From assembly GCF_000282315.2 (NCBI RefSeq), contig NZ_AKJN02000006.1:2046001-2110000 (forward strand): a stretch of DNA of 64,000 nucleotides. Direction: 5' to 3'. Position 1 is the first letter of the stretch. Every line of letters starts with the position of its first letter. A program made the position numbers and the translations under genes. The notes beneath the pieces were generated by a model. That model did no database searches and had not been told where the DNA came from. It saw nothing but the letters and a program-made list of their open reading frames with translations. This document shows positions 18,437 to 27,055 of the stretch, piece after piece. The stretch is from Pseudomonas sp. GM41(2012). GTDB taxonomy: Bacteria > Pseudomonadota > Gammaproteobacteria > Pseudomonadales > Pseudomonadaceae.

Positions 18437-19420
18437 TTATTTTGAAATTATTTCCTGACTGCCGTCATCGAGGGTGCGCACGGCCACCGGCAGAATGCTC
18501 GGCAAGGCCTTGAGCAGTGCGTCGGTGTTGTCGGATTTGAACACGCTGGTCAGGCGCAAATTGCCCACTTTGTCGTTGCCGACGGAGAGCGGTTTCTCCC
18601 GATAGCGCGAGACTTCCTCGGCGACGTCGCTGAGTCTGGCGTTGGTGAACACCAGTTTTCCGCTGCGCCAGGCGGTCAGCTCGGCAGGATTGACCGCGTA
18701 AGCAGCGGCCACTTTGCCCTGGGCATCGATGTGCGTGCCGAGGCCGGCCGTGAGGCTGATGAAATCGCTGTCCGCCGCTGTGCGCCCCTGAACCTTGACG
18801 GTGCCCTGCTCCACCACGACCCGGGTTTGGGCGGTGTCGCGGCGCACATCAAAACGGGTGCCGGTAACCGTGACCTTGCCGCTGCCCGCCTCGACCACGA
18901 AGGGCCGGCGGGTGTCATGCTCGACGCTGAACATCGCTTCGCCTTGCGTCAGCTCGATGCTGCGGCGGTCGTTTTCATAGCGCACCTGAACGCGGCTGCG
19001 ACTGTTCAAGTCGATCACCGAACCGTCCGGCAACGCCACATGACGTCGTTCGCCCAAGGCTGTGGAAAATTCGGCGGTATAGATCGCCGGGTGATTCAAA
19101 CCGCTGAACAACCCCAGCCCGAGCGCGACGGCCAACACACTGGCGGCCACTGCATAACGCACCAGCGGGCGACGTTTGCTGCGTGCCGGAGGGGTTTCAC
19201 ACAAGGCTTGCAGACGCGCCGCCGGCAGCAAATCTGCCGCCGACCACAAGCCCTGGAGCAACTGGAATTCATCGCGATGCTGAGGGTGTTCGTCCAGCCA
19301 GGCTTCGAAATGCCGTGACTCTTCGGCATTGATCGCAGGTTCCTGCAAACGCACAAACCACCGCGCCGCCTCGTCGCGAACCGTTGTTTGCCCGCACGCA
19401 CAATCACGAGTATCCATCAT
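18437..19420 (-). CDS. fecR: Anti-sigma / sigma regulator FecR
   Basis: About 327 residues. The N-terminal cytoplasmic part (EAARWFVRLQEPAINAEESR) is the FecR/DUF4880 sigma-binding region, with one membrane helix at ~85-105 (AVAASVLAVALGLGLFSGL) and a periplasmic FecR domain (GERRHVALPDGSVIDLNSRS). It passes the signal from FecA's STN domain to FecI. GGAA lies 5 bases before ATG 19420 and 8 before ATG 19417; both are possible. It is 40 bases after fecI and 97 before fecA. Confidence 0.9.
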   Translation of the reverse strand: MMDTRDCACGQTTVRDEAARWFVRLQEPAINAEESRHFEAWLDEHPQHRDEFQLLQGLWSAADLLPAARLQALCETPPARSKRRPLVRYAVAASVLAVALGLGLFSGLNHPAIYTAEFSTALGERRHVALPDGSVIDLNSRSRVQVRYENDRRSIELTQGEAMFSVEHDTRRPFVVEAGSGKVTVTGTRFDVRRDTAQTRVVVEQGTVKVQGRTAADSDFISLTAGLGTHIDAQGKVAAAYAVNPAELTAWRSGKLVFTNARLSDVAEEVSRYREKPLSVGNDKVGNLRLTSVFKSDNTDALLKALPSILPVAVRTLDDGSQEIISK

Positions 19421-19460
19421 GGAAGTTCCGGTTTGGCTGGGGATGAAAAGGCACCGCCGA

Positions 19461-19961
19461 TCATGGCTGCAATCCGTCAAGACGGTCGCGCAGATGCCGC
19501 AGCGTGCGGATCATATACTTTTCCACCATGTTCTTGGACAGACCCAGGCGTTCGGCGATTTCGGCCTGGGTCAGGCCTTCGATCTTCTGCCAGACAAACA
19601 CCTTGCGGCAGTTGACCGGCAACTCGGTGAGCGCCCGTTCGATGGAGTCAGCCAACTGGATCGCCTGCATGAAATGCTCCGGGTCGCCGGACGACGACAC
19701 ACTGTGATCGATCGCCTCCGACTCCATGGCGCCCCGCCGATCCTCCCGCCGATAACCATCCACCGCGATGTTGCGCGCGGTCTGGTGCAAATACGCCCGA
19801 GGTTGTGCAACCGTCGCCGAATCGGACTCAAGCACCCTCACGAAGGTGTCGTGGGCCAGGTCCTCGGCCTGCTGACGATTTCTCAGGCGACGGGTCCAGG
19901 TCCCGACCAACTCTTCGTAATGCTCGAAAAAGCCGTGTCTGCGGGGCAGCTTGGGGGTCAT
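19461..19961 (-). CDS. fecI: ECF sigma factor FecI
   Basis: 166 residues. Region 2 contains QAEDLAHDTFVRVLE and region 4 the helix-turn-helix QAEIAERLGLSKNMVEKYMI, the pattern of iron-starvation sigma factors. It directs RNA polymerase to the fecA promoter when ferric citrate occupies FecA. A Fur-like site lies 28-46 bases upstream, so the gene is expected to be induced by iron limitation. Confidence 0.93.
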   Translation of the reverse strand: MTPKLPRRHGFFEHYEELVGTWTRRLRNRQQAEDLAHDTFVRVLESDSATVAQPRAYLHQTARNIAVDGYRREDRRGAMESEAIDHSVSSSGDPEHFMQAIQLADSIERALTELPVNCRKVFVWQKIEGLTQAEIAERLGLSKNMVEKYMIRTLRHLRDRLDGLQP

Positions 19962-19988
19962 TGCGGTGTGCTGTGAAAACGGGGCGTG

Positions 19989-20007
19989 AATAGTAATGCT
20001 TCCTATT
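19989..20007 (-). promoter_or_regulatory. Candidate Fur box of fecI
   Basis: AATAGTAATGCTTCCTATT is 19 bases long with inverted ends AATAG/CTATT and about half the positions of the Fur consensus. It sits directly upstream of fecI, where Fur control is expected. Confidence 0.5.
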
Positions 20008-20054
20008 AACTGAAGGCAATGGGATTAGTCCCCCCTACTCGCAGCAAATTACTT

Positions 20055-20744
20055 TTATCGTTTTAGTTTGATTTTCAGACTATTCAAAACCTTCACTCTG
20101 CTTTCGAGAAACTCACTCAATCCTTTCGCACGAAGAGCACATGCATCACAGTCACCACACCCACTTCCCATTATTCCGTTGTAACAAGTCAACGTGTGGT
20201 AACGAACCAAATCCAGCTGCTTATGGTAATCAGCCAAGGCCCAGGTCTCAGCTTTATTCAGCCGCATAAGCGGCGTTTCGATTCGTACCTTATAGTCCAT
20301 GCCCAACTGAATGGCGCTGTTCAACACCTTAACAAACTCATCACCACAATCCGGGTAACCAGAGCTCTCTGTTTCACACACACCTGTGATGACAACTTCA
20401 GCGCCTACTTGATAGGCATAAATAGAAGCCAGGGTTAAAAACAGAACATTCCTGCCAGGTACGAACGTATCAGGCACGCCGTCCCCCGTACTCCTTGCAA
20501 TTGGAATGTGGTCGCGCGTCAAACTGCTAATGGCCAGTTCGCTCAATAGTGAAGTGTCTAATACTTTGTGCACCTTCACGCCAAGCTGTTTTGAAAGCTG
20601 TTGCGCTACTTCGATTTCCGCACGATGGCGCTGGCCATAATCAAAGGTAATGCAGTGAATTTCATCGTACATCGGCAATGCATGAATCAAGCAGGTGGTT
20701 GAGTCTTGTCCGCCGCTGAAAACGATAATGGCCTTTCTGGTCAT
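20055..20744 (-). CDS. queC: 7-cyano-7-deazaguanine synthase QueC (enterobacterial-type copy)
   Basis: 229 residues. It converts 7-carboxy-7-deazaguanine to preQ0 with ATP and ammonia. The PP-loop ATP site is [10 protein letters not shown] and the zinc ligands are the four cysteines of [36 protein letters not shown] and [20 protein letters not shown] are close to E. coli QueC. Base composition is unlike its neighbours: 113 G+C of 240 (47%) in 20221-20460 by hand count, against about 65-70% nearby. This suggests recent transfer; pseudomonads usually carry queC elsewhere, next to queE. AAGGA lies before ATG 20744; a 46-codon upstream extension looks non-coding. A 7-bp hairpin precedes the ribosome site. 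Confidence 0.92.
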   Translation of the reverse strand: MTRKAIIVFSGGQDSTTCLIHALPMYDEIHCITFDYGQRHRAEIEVAQQLSKQLGVKVHKVLDTSLLSELAISSLTRDHIPIARSTGDGVPDTFVPGRNVLFLTLASIYAYQVGAEVVITGVCETESSGYPDCGDEFVKVLNSAIQLGMDYKVRIETPLMRLNKAETWALADYHKQLDLVRYHTLTCYNGIMGSGCGDCDACALRAKGLSEFLESRVKVLNSLKIKLKR

Positions 20745-20766
20745 GGTTCGTTCTTCCTTGGAGTGT

Positions 20767-20783
20767 CCCGGCAGGGTGCCGGG
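20767..20783 (-). promoter_or_regulatory. Hairpin in the queC leader
   Basis: CCCGGCA-CCC-TGCCGGG (minus strand) forms a 7-bp GC stem ending 7 bases before the AAGGA site of queC. No T run follows, so it is more likely a translation or stability element than a terminator. I could not recognise a preQ1 riboswitch in the leader. Confidence 0.45.
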
Positions 20784-20962
20784 GCCGTTGACCCTACCGG
20801 GAAGCTCAAACTCTGGGTGTGGGAGGTTTCCGAAATGACCGTCTCCGATTTCCGTTTGTATCAGTTCTCTGTTGATACCCAAGCGTCAACAGCCAGCCCT
20901 CCTCCGCTAGCACCTGACGACCGGCAACAAAAATCAATTGCCACAAAATATTACCTACGTCA

Positions 20963-20978
20963 TATTACACGCGTAATA
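20963..20978. promoter_or_regulatory. Candidate operator upstream of the emrAB-like genes
   Basis: TATTACACGCGTAATA has 6-base inverted arms; an extra ATATTAC copy lies 14 bases to the left (20948-20954). It is 28 bases before the membrane-fusion gene start, where a TetR- or MarR-type repressor of efflux genes would bind. No regulator gene is adjacent. Confidence 0.45.
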
Positions 20979-21005
20979 AACACCCGTTTCCCACAGGTAA
21001 TCGCT

Positions 21006-22127
21006 ATGACCAGCATGCCCACCCTTGAACCCGACCTTGCAGTCCCGGTGAGCACACCCAAGCCTCCCCTGCTCAAACGGTTGATCTTGCTGACTGCGGT
21101 CATCGCTGCCCTGGTGTTCGCCGGGCTGTATGCGATTCACTGGTGGACCGCCGGCCGTTTCATTGAAGAAACCGACGATGCTTACATCGGCGGTGACGTG
21201 ACGGTGATCGGGCCGAAGGTAGCGGGTTATATCGAAGAGGTTCTGGTCACCGACAACCAGAAGGTCAAGGCCGGCGATGTGCTGATTCGTCTCGACTCCC
21301 GCGATTACCGCGCCAACCTGGCCAAGGCCGAAGGTGCGGTGGCCGCCGAAGAAGCGCTGCTCGCCAATCTCGATGCCACCGAAGAATTGCAACACGCGGT
21401 GATCGGCCAGGCCCGCGCGGGGATCGATGCCGCCGGCGCCGAAACCGCCCGCTCACGGGATGACGATGCTCGCTATAAAAAACTGGTCGGCAGCAACGCC
21501 GTCTCGGTGGAAAGCGCCCAACGCGCCAACGCCACCTTCAAGACCGCCCAAGCCCTCAGCGCCCGGGCCCAGGCTGAGCTGCTGGCGGCGCAACGTCAGC
21601 TGAATGTGATCGCAACCCAGAAACAGCAAGCCCGCGCCGCACTGATGCAGGCCCGTGCCGAACGTGATCTGGCGCAGTTGAATGTGGGTTACACCGAACT
21701 GAAGGCCCCGGTGGACGGCGTGATCGGCAATCGCCGGGCGCGGGTCGGCGCTTATGCCCAGGCCGGTTCGCAATTGCTGTCAGTGGTACCGGCCAGTGGG
21801 CTGTGGGTCGATGCCAACTTCAAGGAAGATCAGCTATCGCGAATGACACCGGGGCAACGGGTGATCATTCATGCCGACGTGCTCTCGGGGCAGGAATTCC
21901 ACGGTCATCTGGACAGCCTCGCGCCGGCCAGCGGTTCGCAGTTCAGTGTGCTGCCGCCGGAAAACGCCACCGGTAACTTCACTAAAATCGTTCAGCGGGT
22001 GCCGGTTCGCATCGTGCTTGATCCGGCCGATGGCGTGCTCGGCCATCTGCGTCCGGGCCTGTCGGTCACCGCTGAAGTGGACACTCGCAAGGAACCTGCA
22101 ACCCCGACCGTGGCCAGCGCGCCATGA
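21006..22127 (+). CDS. EmrA-type membrane fusion protein of an efflux pump
   Basis: 373 residues: a short cytoplasmic N-terminus, one membrane helix (~24-44, RLILLTAVIAALVFAGLYAI), a biotinyl-lipoyl half (YIEEVLVTDNQKVKAGDVLI), a long coiled coil (~95-205), the second lipoyl half (VGYTELKAPVDGVIGNRRAR) and a beta barrel. It bridges the MFS pump encoded immediately downstream to an outer-membrane channel; no channel gene is present here. ATG 21006 has AGGT 9 bases upstream; the ORF extends 100 codons upstream without good sites. The stop overlaps the next start by 4 bases. Confidence 0.87.
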   Translation: MTSMPTLEPDLAVPVSTPKPPLLKRLILLTAVIAALVFAGLYAIHWWTAGRFIEETDDAYIGGDVTVIGPKVAGYIEEVLVTDNQKVKAGDVLIRLDSRDYRANLAKAEGAVAAEEALLANLDATEELQHAVIGQARAGIDAAGAETARSRDDDARYKKLVGSNAVSVESAQRANATFKTAQALSARAQAELLAAQRQLNVIATQKQQARAALMQARAERDLAQLNVGYTELKAPVDGVIGNRRARVGAYAQAGSQLLSVVPASGLWVDANFKEDQLSRMTPGQRVIIHADVLSGQEFHGHLDSLAPASGSQFSVLPPENATGNFTKIVQRVPVRIVLDPADGVLGHLRPGLSVTAEVDTRKEPATPTVASAP

Positions 22128-23716
22128 GCCGCGCCCTCGCCGCCCCCGCGCAACCGTTCAATGCCGCCGACATGGCAACGGCGACCAAGGTTTTCGCCTT
22201 CGCCACGATGTGCATCGGCATGTTCATTGCGCTGCTGGATATCCAGATCGTCTCGGCATCGTTGCGTGATATTGGTGGCGGACTCTCGGCGGGCACCGAT
22301 GAAACGGCGTGGGTGCAAACCAGTTACCTGATTGCCGAAATCATCGTGATCCCGCTCTCCGGCTGGCTCTCCCGAGTGTTCTCGACACGCTGGCTGTTCT
22401 GCGCTTCTGCGGTGGGTTTCACCCTGGCCAGCCTGCTCTGCGGCGCGGCCTGGAACATTCAGAGCATGATCGCCTTCCGCGCCCTGCAAGGGTTTCTCGG
22501 TGGTTCGATGATCCCGCTGGTGTTCACCACCGCATTCTTTTTCTTCACCGGCAAACAACGGGTGATCGCGGCTGCAACCATTGGCGCGGTGGCCTCGTTG
22601 GCACCGACCCTGGGGCCGGTAATCGGCGGCTGGATTACCGATGTTTCCTCCTGGCACTGGCTGTTCTACATCAATTTGGTGCCGGGGATTTTCGTCGCGG
22701 TGGCGGTGCCGATGCTGGTGAAAATCGATCAGCCGGAATTGTCGCTGCTCAAAGGTGCCGACTACTTGAGCATGGTGTTCATGGCGCTGTTTCTCGGTTG
22801 CCTGGAATACACCCTTGAAGAAGGCCCACGCTGGAACTGGTTCAGCGACAGCACGATTCTGACCACGGCATGGATCAGCGGACTGGCCGGCCTGGCGTTC
22901 ATTGGTCGAACCTTGCACGTCGCCAACCCGATCGTCGATTTGCGCGCCTTGAAAGACCGCAACTTCGCCCTTGGCTGTTTCTTTTCGTTCGTTACCGGGA
23001 TCGGCCTGTTCGCCACCATTTACCTGACGCCGCTGTTTCTCGGCCGGGTGCGTGGCTATGGCGCGCTGGACATCGGTCTGGCGGTTTTCTCCACCGGGGT
23101 GTTCCAGATCATGGCGATTCCGCTGTACGCCTTTCTGGCCAACCGCATCGATCTGCGCTGGATCATGATGATCGGCCTGGGGTTGTTCGCGTTATCGATG
23201 TGGGATTTCAGCCCGATCACCCATGACTGGGGGGCTAAGGAATTGATGCTGCCGCAAGCGCTGCGCGGGATTGCCCAGCAATTGGCGGTGCCGCCAGCGG
23301 TGACGTTGACCTTGGGTGGTCTGGCACCCGCGCGGCTCAAACATGCTTCGGGGTTATTCAACCTGATGCGAAACCTGGGGGGTGCCATCGGCATCGCCGC
23401 GTGCGCGACCATTCTGAATGACCGCACCAACCTGCACTTCACCCGGTTGGCGGAAAACCTCAACAGCACCAATGAAGCACTGAATCAGTGGCTGTCCCAG
23501 GTCGGCAACAACTTCGCCGCCCTCGGCCAAAGCGGTGACGCGGGCGTCACCGCCAGCCTGCATCAGCTGTGGCTGCTGACCTACCGCGAAGCGCAGACAC
23601 AAACCTACGGCGACGCATTCCTGATGATCATGGTCTGCTTCATCATCGCCACGGCGATGGTGCCCTTGATGCGCAAGGTACAACCACCGGCCGCGCCGAG
23701 TGCCGATGCGCATTGA
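22124..23716 (+). CDS. DHA2-family MFS multidrug transporter, EmrB-like
   Basis: 530 residues, about 14 membrane segments. DHA2 signatures include LDIQIVSASLRDIGGGLSAG in TM1 and the following loop, WVQTSYLIAEIIVIPLSGWL, and the antiporter motif APTLGPVIGGWITD in TM5. It overlaps the membrane-fusion gene by ATGA and forms an EmrAB-like pair that probably exports toxic organic compounds using the proton gradient. Confidence 0.9.
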   Translation: MSRALAAPAQPFNAADMATATKVFAFATMCIGMFIALLDIQIVSASLRDIGGGLSAGTDETAWVQTSYLIAEIIVIPLSGWLSRVFSTRWLFCASAVGFTLASLLCGAAWNIQSMIAFRALQGFLGGSMIPLVFTTAFFFFTGKQRVIAAATIGAVASLAPTLGPVIGGWITDVSSWHWLFYINLVPGIFVAVAVPMLVKIDQPELSLLKGADYLSMVFMALFLGCLEYTLEEGPRWNWFSDSTILTTAWISGLAGLAFIGRTLHVANPIVDLRALKDRNFALGCFFSFVTGIGLFATIYLTPLFLGRVRGYGALDIGLAVFSTGVFQIMAIPLYAFLANRIDLRWIMMIGLGLFALSMWDFSPITHDWGAKELMLPQALRGIAQQLAVPPAVTLTLGGLAPARLKHASGLFNLMRNLGGAIGIAACATILNDRTNLHFTRLAENLNSTNEALNQWLSQVGNNFAALGQSGDAGVTASLHQLWLLTYREAQTQTYGDAFLMIMVCFIIATAMVPLMRKVQPPAAPSADAH

Positions 23717-23725
23717 ACCCAGGTA

Positions 23726-24166
23726 TCACTCCTGAGGCATTTTGCGGAAGCCTACCGCCAGGCGATTCCAGCTGTTGATGGTGGAAATCGCCACGCTCAG
23801 GTCGACCATTTCCTTGGGCGTGAACTGCGCGGAGACCAGTTCGTAGTCTTCATCAGGGGCGTGGGTCTGGCTCAGTAGCGTCAAGGATTCGGTCCAGGCC
23901 AGCGCCGCACGTTCGCGGGGTGTGAAGAACGGCGTTTCACGCCAGACCGACACCGCGTACAGCCGACGTTCGGTTTCGCCGCCCTTGCGAGCATCGGCGG
24001 TGTGCATGTCGACACAGAAGGCGCAGCCATTGATCTGGGAAGCGCGCAGCTTGACCAGTTCAATCAATGTTTTTTCCAGAGGCAGCTTCGAAACAGCGGT
24101 TTCCAGCGCGATCATGGCTTTGAGTGCATCGGGGGAAGCGGTGTAGAAATCGATACGCGGTTGCAT
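23726..24166 (-). CDS. AhpD-like carboxymuconolactone decarboxylase-family protein
   Basis: 146 residues, the usual length. The CxxC motif with a following histidine is present (INGCAFCVDMH, residues ~46-56), as in AhpD-type peroxidase partners, and the rest (SVWRETPFFTPRERAALAWTE) is the standard alpha-helical pattern. It probably acts in peroxide or thiol redox defence. Convergent to the efflux pair, ending 9 bases from it. Confidence 0.88.
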   Translation of the reverse strand: MQPRIDFYTASPDALKAMIALETAVSKLPLEKTLIELVKLRASQINGCAFCVDMHTADARKGGETERRLYAVSVWRETPFFTPRERAALAWTESLTLLSQTHAPDEDYELVSAQFTPKEMVDLSVAISTINSWNRLAVGFRKMPQE

Positions 24167-24315
24167 GGAGGGCTCCAGTCACAAAGGGTGTGGAGCTACG
24201 TTAATCCCGTGCTGACCTGCAACAAATAGCCAATTATTGGGAAGTTGAGGATGCCAATGGACGGGCTTGAAAATAATCTAGATGGGTAATTGCTATCACC
24301 GCACCGACACCACTA

Positions 24316-24330
24316 GAATGCGATTCATTC
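24316..24330 (+). promoter_or_regulatory. Candidate Fur-like palindrome before the sigma/FecR relic
   Basis: GAATG-CGATT-CATTC is a perfect interrupted palindrome 43 bases upstream of the relic ORF start, at the position where iron-starvation sigma genes carry Fur boxes. Confidence 0.4.
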
Positions 24331-24373
24331 TTGATAGCGCGGCCAGGACGCCGGAAACGAGAGCCTCCTGACC

Positions 24374-24799
24374 ATGTCGTCCTCATCCGAAATGCCTTTT
24401 CCACCTGCTACTTCGCCGAATACCGAACCGCGTTGGCTTCTGGAATCCATGTTGTGGCAAATGCCGGAACAGGCGCGCGAAGCCTTTCTGCTCGCCCAGA
24501 TTCATGGACATGGCCGCGCCCGGATCGCAGCGCGGCGGTCGGCGCGCAAAAAACCGCTGACCCGTCGACAAACCCTGGCTTATCTAGCCTTGCTGTTGAT
24601 CGCCGGCCCCGTTGGCATGATTTGGCAACATGCGCCGTTCGAATACTGGAACAGTCATGACCGTACCCTGGTCGGCGCACAGCTTGTTCGCAATGTGCCT
24701 GCTGCCGACTCACTCGATTGCACCCGCGCCCATGACCTTCAAGCCCTTAGGCTCGATTGCGCAGCCACTGCAAAAACCCCTTCTTCTGCACAACCCTAG
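24374..24799 (+). pseudogene. Relic ORF joining an ECF sigma region-4 remnant to a FecR-like membrane segment
   Basis: 141 codons. Residues ~20-58 (PRWLLESMLWQMPEQAREAF, then LLAQIHGHGRARIAARRS) resemble the region linking to and entering sigma region 4 of FecI-type factors (typical: LP..AREAFLLAQ..G). Residues ~64-85 (RRQTLAYLALLLIAGPVGMI) resemble the membrane segment of FecR, and RTLVGAQLVRNVPAADSLD resembles the start of the FecR periplasmic domain (RT.VGE.R.V.LADGS). The tail has no such match and runs 53 bases into the 3' end of the opposite-strand MscS gene. The simplest reading is a sigma-FecR gene pair that collapsed by deletion. It could still be expressed. Confidence 0.5.
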
Positions 24800-26189
24800 G
24801 CACTTCCTGGGTCAACGTCTGAGCCTTGTTCAAGCGGAAATCCAGTAACGCCTTCATCGCTTCGCTGATGTCATGTCGCGCATCCAGACACGGTTTGAGG
24901 TATTCCTTCTCGATCCGGTACAAGCTGCAGAACGTCTTGGCGCTGAAGTCCGCCGGTAGCGCCGTATCGGACAAAATACCGCCCTCGCCGATCACCTCAC
25001 CCGGCCCCATGCGCCCGGACTCGAACTTGACCCCACCACGGCTCAGCTCTACCGACACGACGCCGGATTCGATGATGAACAAATGATCGCTGACCTCCCC
25101 CGCTGGCAGGATCATTTCACCGGCGCGGAAGTTTTGCAGGGTCATGTTCTGGCTGAAGGTTTCTTTCTCTTCCTGACGCAGGGTCGAGAAAATGTTCGAC
25201 GCATCCAGCAATGCCCGTGGCCGCGACAGGTTGGCAGGTGCATTGGGTTCGACGTTCGACAACAGGCTGACACCGCTGGCCTGCAAGTGCCGGAATGCCA
25301 GGTCGAACAGCAGATTACGGACCATGCGCTTCTGGTCCATGGAGACCACGAAACCACTGATTTCGTATTCCACGCCGGTGGCGCTGGAGCCTTTCAACGC
25401 GACACACGGCGCCGGTTTGCTCAACAGATAACGGCACCCTTGCATCGCTCGTTCCAACGCGTCGATCACCGTTTGCGGACGTGCGTGCGGGCTCAGTTGC
25501 AGGCTGATGGAAACGCCAAAAATGTCACTGGGCCGGCTGAAGTTGATGATCTTGGCCTTGGCCGCCAGGGAGTTGGGGATCACCGCCATGCTGCCTTGGG
25601 AGGTTTGCAGGCGCGTCGCGCGCCAGTCGATATCGGTGACCCGACCTTCGGTGCCGTCGATCGAGATCCAGTCATCCAGTTGATAGGGTTTGGTGGTGTT
25701 GAGAACGATGCCGGAGAACACGTCGCTGAGGGTACTTTGCAAGGCCAGGCCGACGATGATCGCTAACGCGCCAGAGGTCGCCAGCACACCCTTGACCGGC
25801 AGATCGAGTACGTACGCCAAAGCCGCGATGATCGCGATCAGGAAAATCACCGCGCCGAGCAAATCCTGGAGCAAGCGCCCGGTGTGCCCGACCCGTTGCA
25901 TCATCACCGCACCGATCAGCACCGTCAGGGTGCGCGCGCCGAACAGCCACCAGCCGATCTGCAATCCCGTGGCCGCCAGGTGCAGCGGCACGTTGTCGGC
26001 CCAGGGCGCCGTTTCCATGGGGTTCAGACCTTCGTTGAACAGCAGGACACTGAACAACGAAAAAATCACCACCCGCACCAACAGTTTCCAGTTGCTGCCA
26101 TTGGCACTGAGCAGGCGCCATAGCCCCAGATCGATAAGGATCAAAGCCATCGCGCAGATCAATGGGTGATCGGTAAGCAGTGACAGCAT
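24747..26189 (-). CDS. MscS-family mechanosensitive channel with C-terminal cyclic-nucleotide-binding domain
   Basis: 480 residues. Four to five membrane helices lead to the MscS pore helix (KGVLATSGALAIIVGLALQS) and the beta domain (LDDWISIDGTEGRVTDIDWR, TRLQTSQGSMAVIPNSLAAK). Residues ~335-455 form a cNMP-binding fold (LRQEEKETFSQNMTLQNFRA; GEMILPAGEVSDHLFIIESG; GPGEVIGEGGILSD). The channel may be gated by membrane tension and modulated by cyclic nucleotides. ATG 26189 has GGAG 7 bases upstream; the 24-codon extension lacks a site. Its 3' end overlaps the relic ORF on the other strand. Confidence 0.87.
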   Translation of the reverse strand: MLSLLTDHPLICAMALILIDLGLWRLLSANGSNWKLLVRVVIFSLFSVLLFNEGLNPMETAPWADNVPLHLAATGLQIGWWLFGARTLTVLIGAVMMQRVGHTGRLLQDLLGAVIFLIAIIAALAYVLDLPVKGVLATSGALAIIVGLALQSTLSDVFSGIVLNTTKPYQLDDWISIDGTEGRVTDIDWRATRLQTSQGSMAVIPNSLAAKAKIINFSRPSDIFGVSISLQLSPHARPQTVIDALERAMQGCRYLLSKPAPCVALKGSSATGVEYEISGFVVSMDQKRMVRNLLFDLAFRHLQASGVSLLSNVEPNAPANLSRPRALLDASNIFSTLRQEEKETFSQNMTLQNFRAGEMILPAGEVSDHLFIIESGVVSVELSRGGVKFESGRMGPGEVIGEGGILSDTALPADFSAKTFCSLYRIEKEYLKPCLDARHDISEAMKALLDFRLNKAQTLTQEVPRVVQKKGFLQWLRNRA

Positions 26190-26261
26190 CAAGCAACTCC
26201 AGCCATGTACGGATGGGCACAGTGTAGGAGCAATTGGTGGCCTGATAACAACACAAAACAA

Positions 26262-26351
26262 TGTGGGAGCGAGCCTGCTCGCGATGAGGCCATGCCAGTC
26301 ACCATTGATGGTGACTGGCAGACCGCTATCGCGAGCAGGCTCGCTCCCACA
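26262..26351. repeat. REP doublet (REPIN)
   Basis: Inverted TGTGGGAGCGAGCCTGCTCG arms about 45 bases apart, with an extra inner palindrome (CAGTCACCATTGATGGTGACTG), between the mechanosensitive channel gene and the first isochorismatase-family gene. Confidence 0.9.
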
Positions 26352-26372
26352 GGGGATCTATGTTGTCAGGGG

Positions 26373-26999
26373 TTACTTGGTGTTGGTCAGCGCGTTGTAG
26401 CTGGTAAACAGGTTGCGGTAGTCCGGGATGTGGTTGGAGAACAAGGTGCCCAAGCCTTCCACGTCGTTGCGCCAGTCGCGATGCAGCTCACAGGCCAGGC
26501 CGAACCAGGTCATCAACTGCGCGCCGGAGGCCGACATGCGGTCCCAGGCCGATTGACGGGTCAGTTCGTTGAAGGTGCCAGAGGCGTCTGTCACCACGAA
26601 CACCTCGAAGCCTTCAGCCAGTGCCGACAGCGCCGGGAACGCCACGCACACTTCGGTTACTACGCCGGCGATGATCAGTTGTTTCTTGCCGGTGGCCTTG
26701 ATCGCCTTGACGAAGTCGTCGTTGTCCCAAGCATTGATCTGGCCGGGACGGGCAATGTACGGCGCGTCCGGGAACAGCGCTTTGAGCTCAGGCACCAGCG
26801 GGCCGTTGGGACCGGTTTCGAAACTGGTGGTGAGGATGGTCGGCAACTTGAAGTACTTGGCCAGGTCAGCCAGGGCCAACACGTTGTTCTTGAAACGGTC
26901 CGGCTCGATGTCGCGCACCAGAGAAAGCAGACCCGCCTGGTGATCAACCAACAGAACGGCGGCGTTATCCTTGTCGAGACGTTTGTAAGAAGTAGTCAT
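26373..26999 (-). CDS. Isochorismatase-family hydrolase, YcaC-like (paralogue A)
   Basis: 208 residues. The cysteine-hydrolase triad is visible: Asp in LLVDHQAGL, Lys in KKQLIIAG or nearby, and Cys in TEVCVAFPAL, with the cis-peptide GVVTEVC. Resembles E. coli YcaC, an octameric hydrolase of unknown substrate. It lies 56 bases downstream of a paralogue and probably belongs to the pirin-hydrolase-hydrolase operon. RBS GGAG at 26998-27002 region is close to the ATG (ATTACTCCC on the plus strand). Confidence 0.87.
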   Translation of the reverse strand: MTTSYKRLDKDNAAVLLVDHQAGLLSLVRDIEPDRFKNNVLALADLAKYFKLPTILTTSFETGPNGPLVPELKALFPDAPYIARPGQINAWDNDDFVKAIKATGKKQLIIAGVVTEVCVAFPALSALAEGFEVFVVTDASGTFNELTRQSAWDRMSASGAQLMTWFGLACELHRDWRNDVEGLGTLFSNHIPDYRNLFTSYNALTNTK

Positions 27000-27055
27000 G
27001 GGAGTAATCCTCGCTTTTTATCGATGCCGAGTGGAAGTCGGCGTGGGGTAACCGG

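Noticed and set aside
20745..21005. preQ1 riboswitch upstream of queC
   Set aside because: I could not trace the compact H-type pseudoknot or its conserved A-rich tail; only a simple hairpin is visible.
24331..24660. 109-codon frame overlapping the sigma/FecR relic
   Set aside because: No similarity to any family I know; the relic frame shows sigma- and FecR-like stretches instead.
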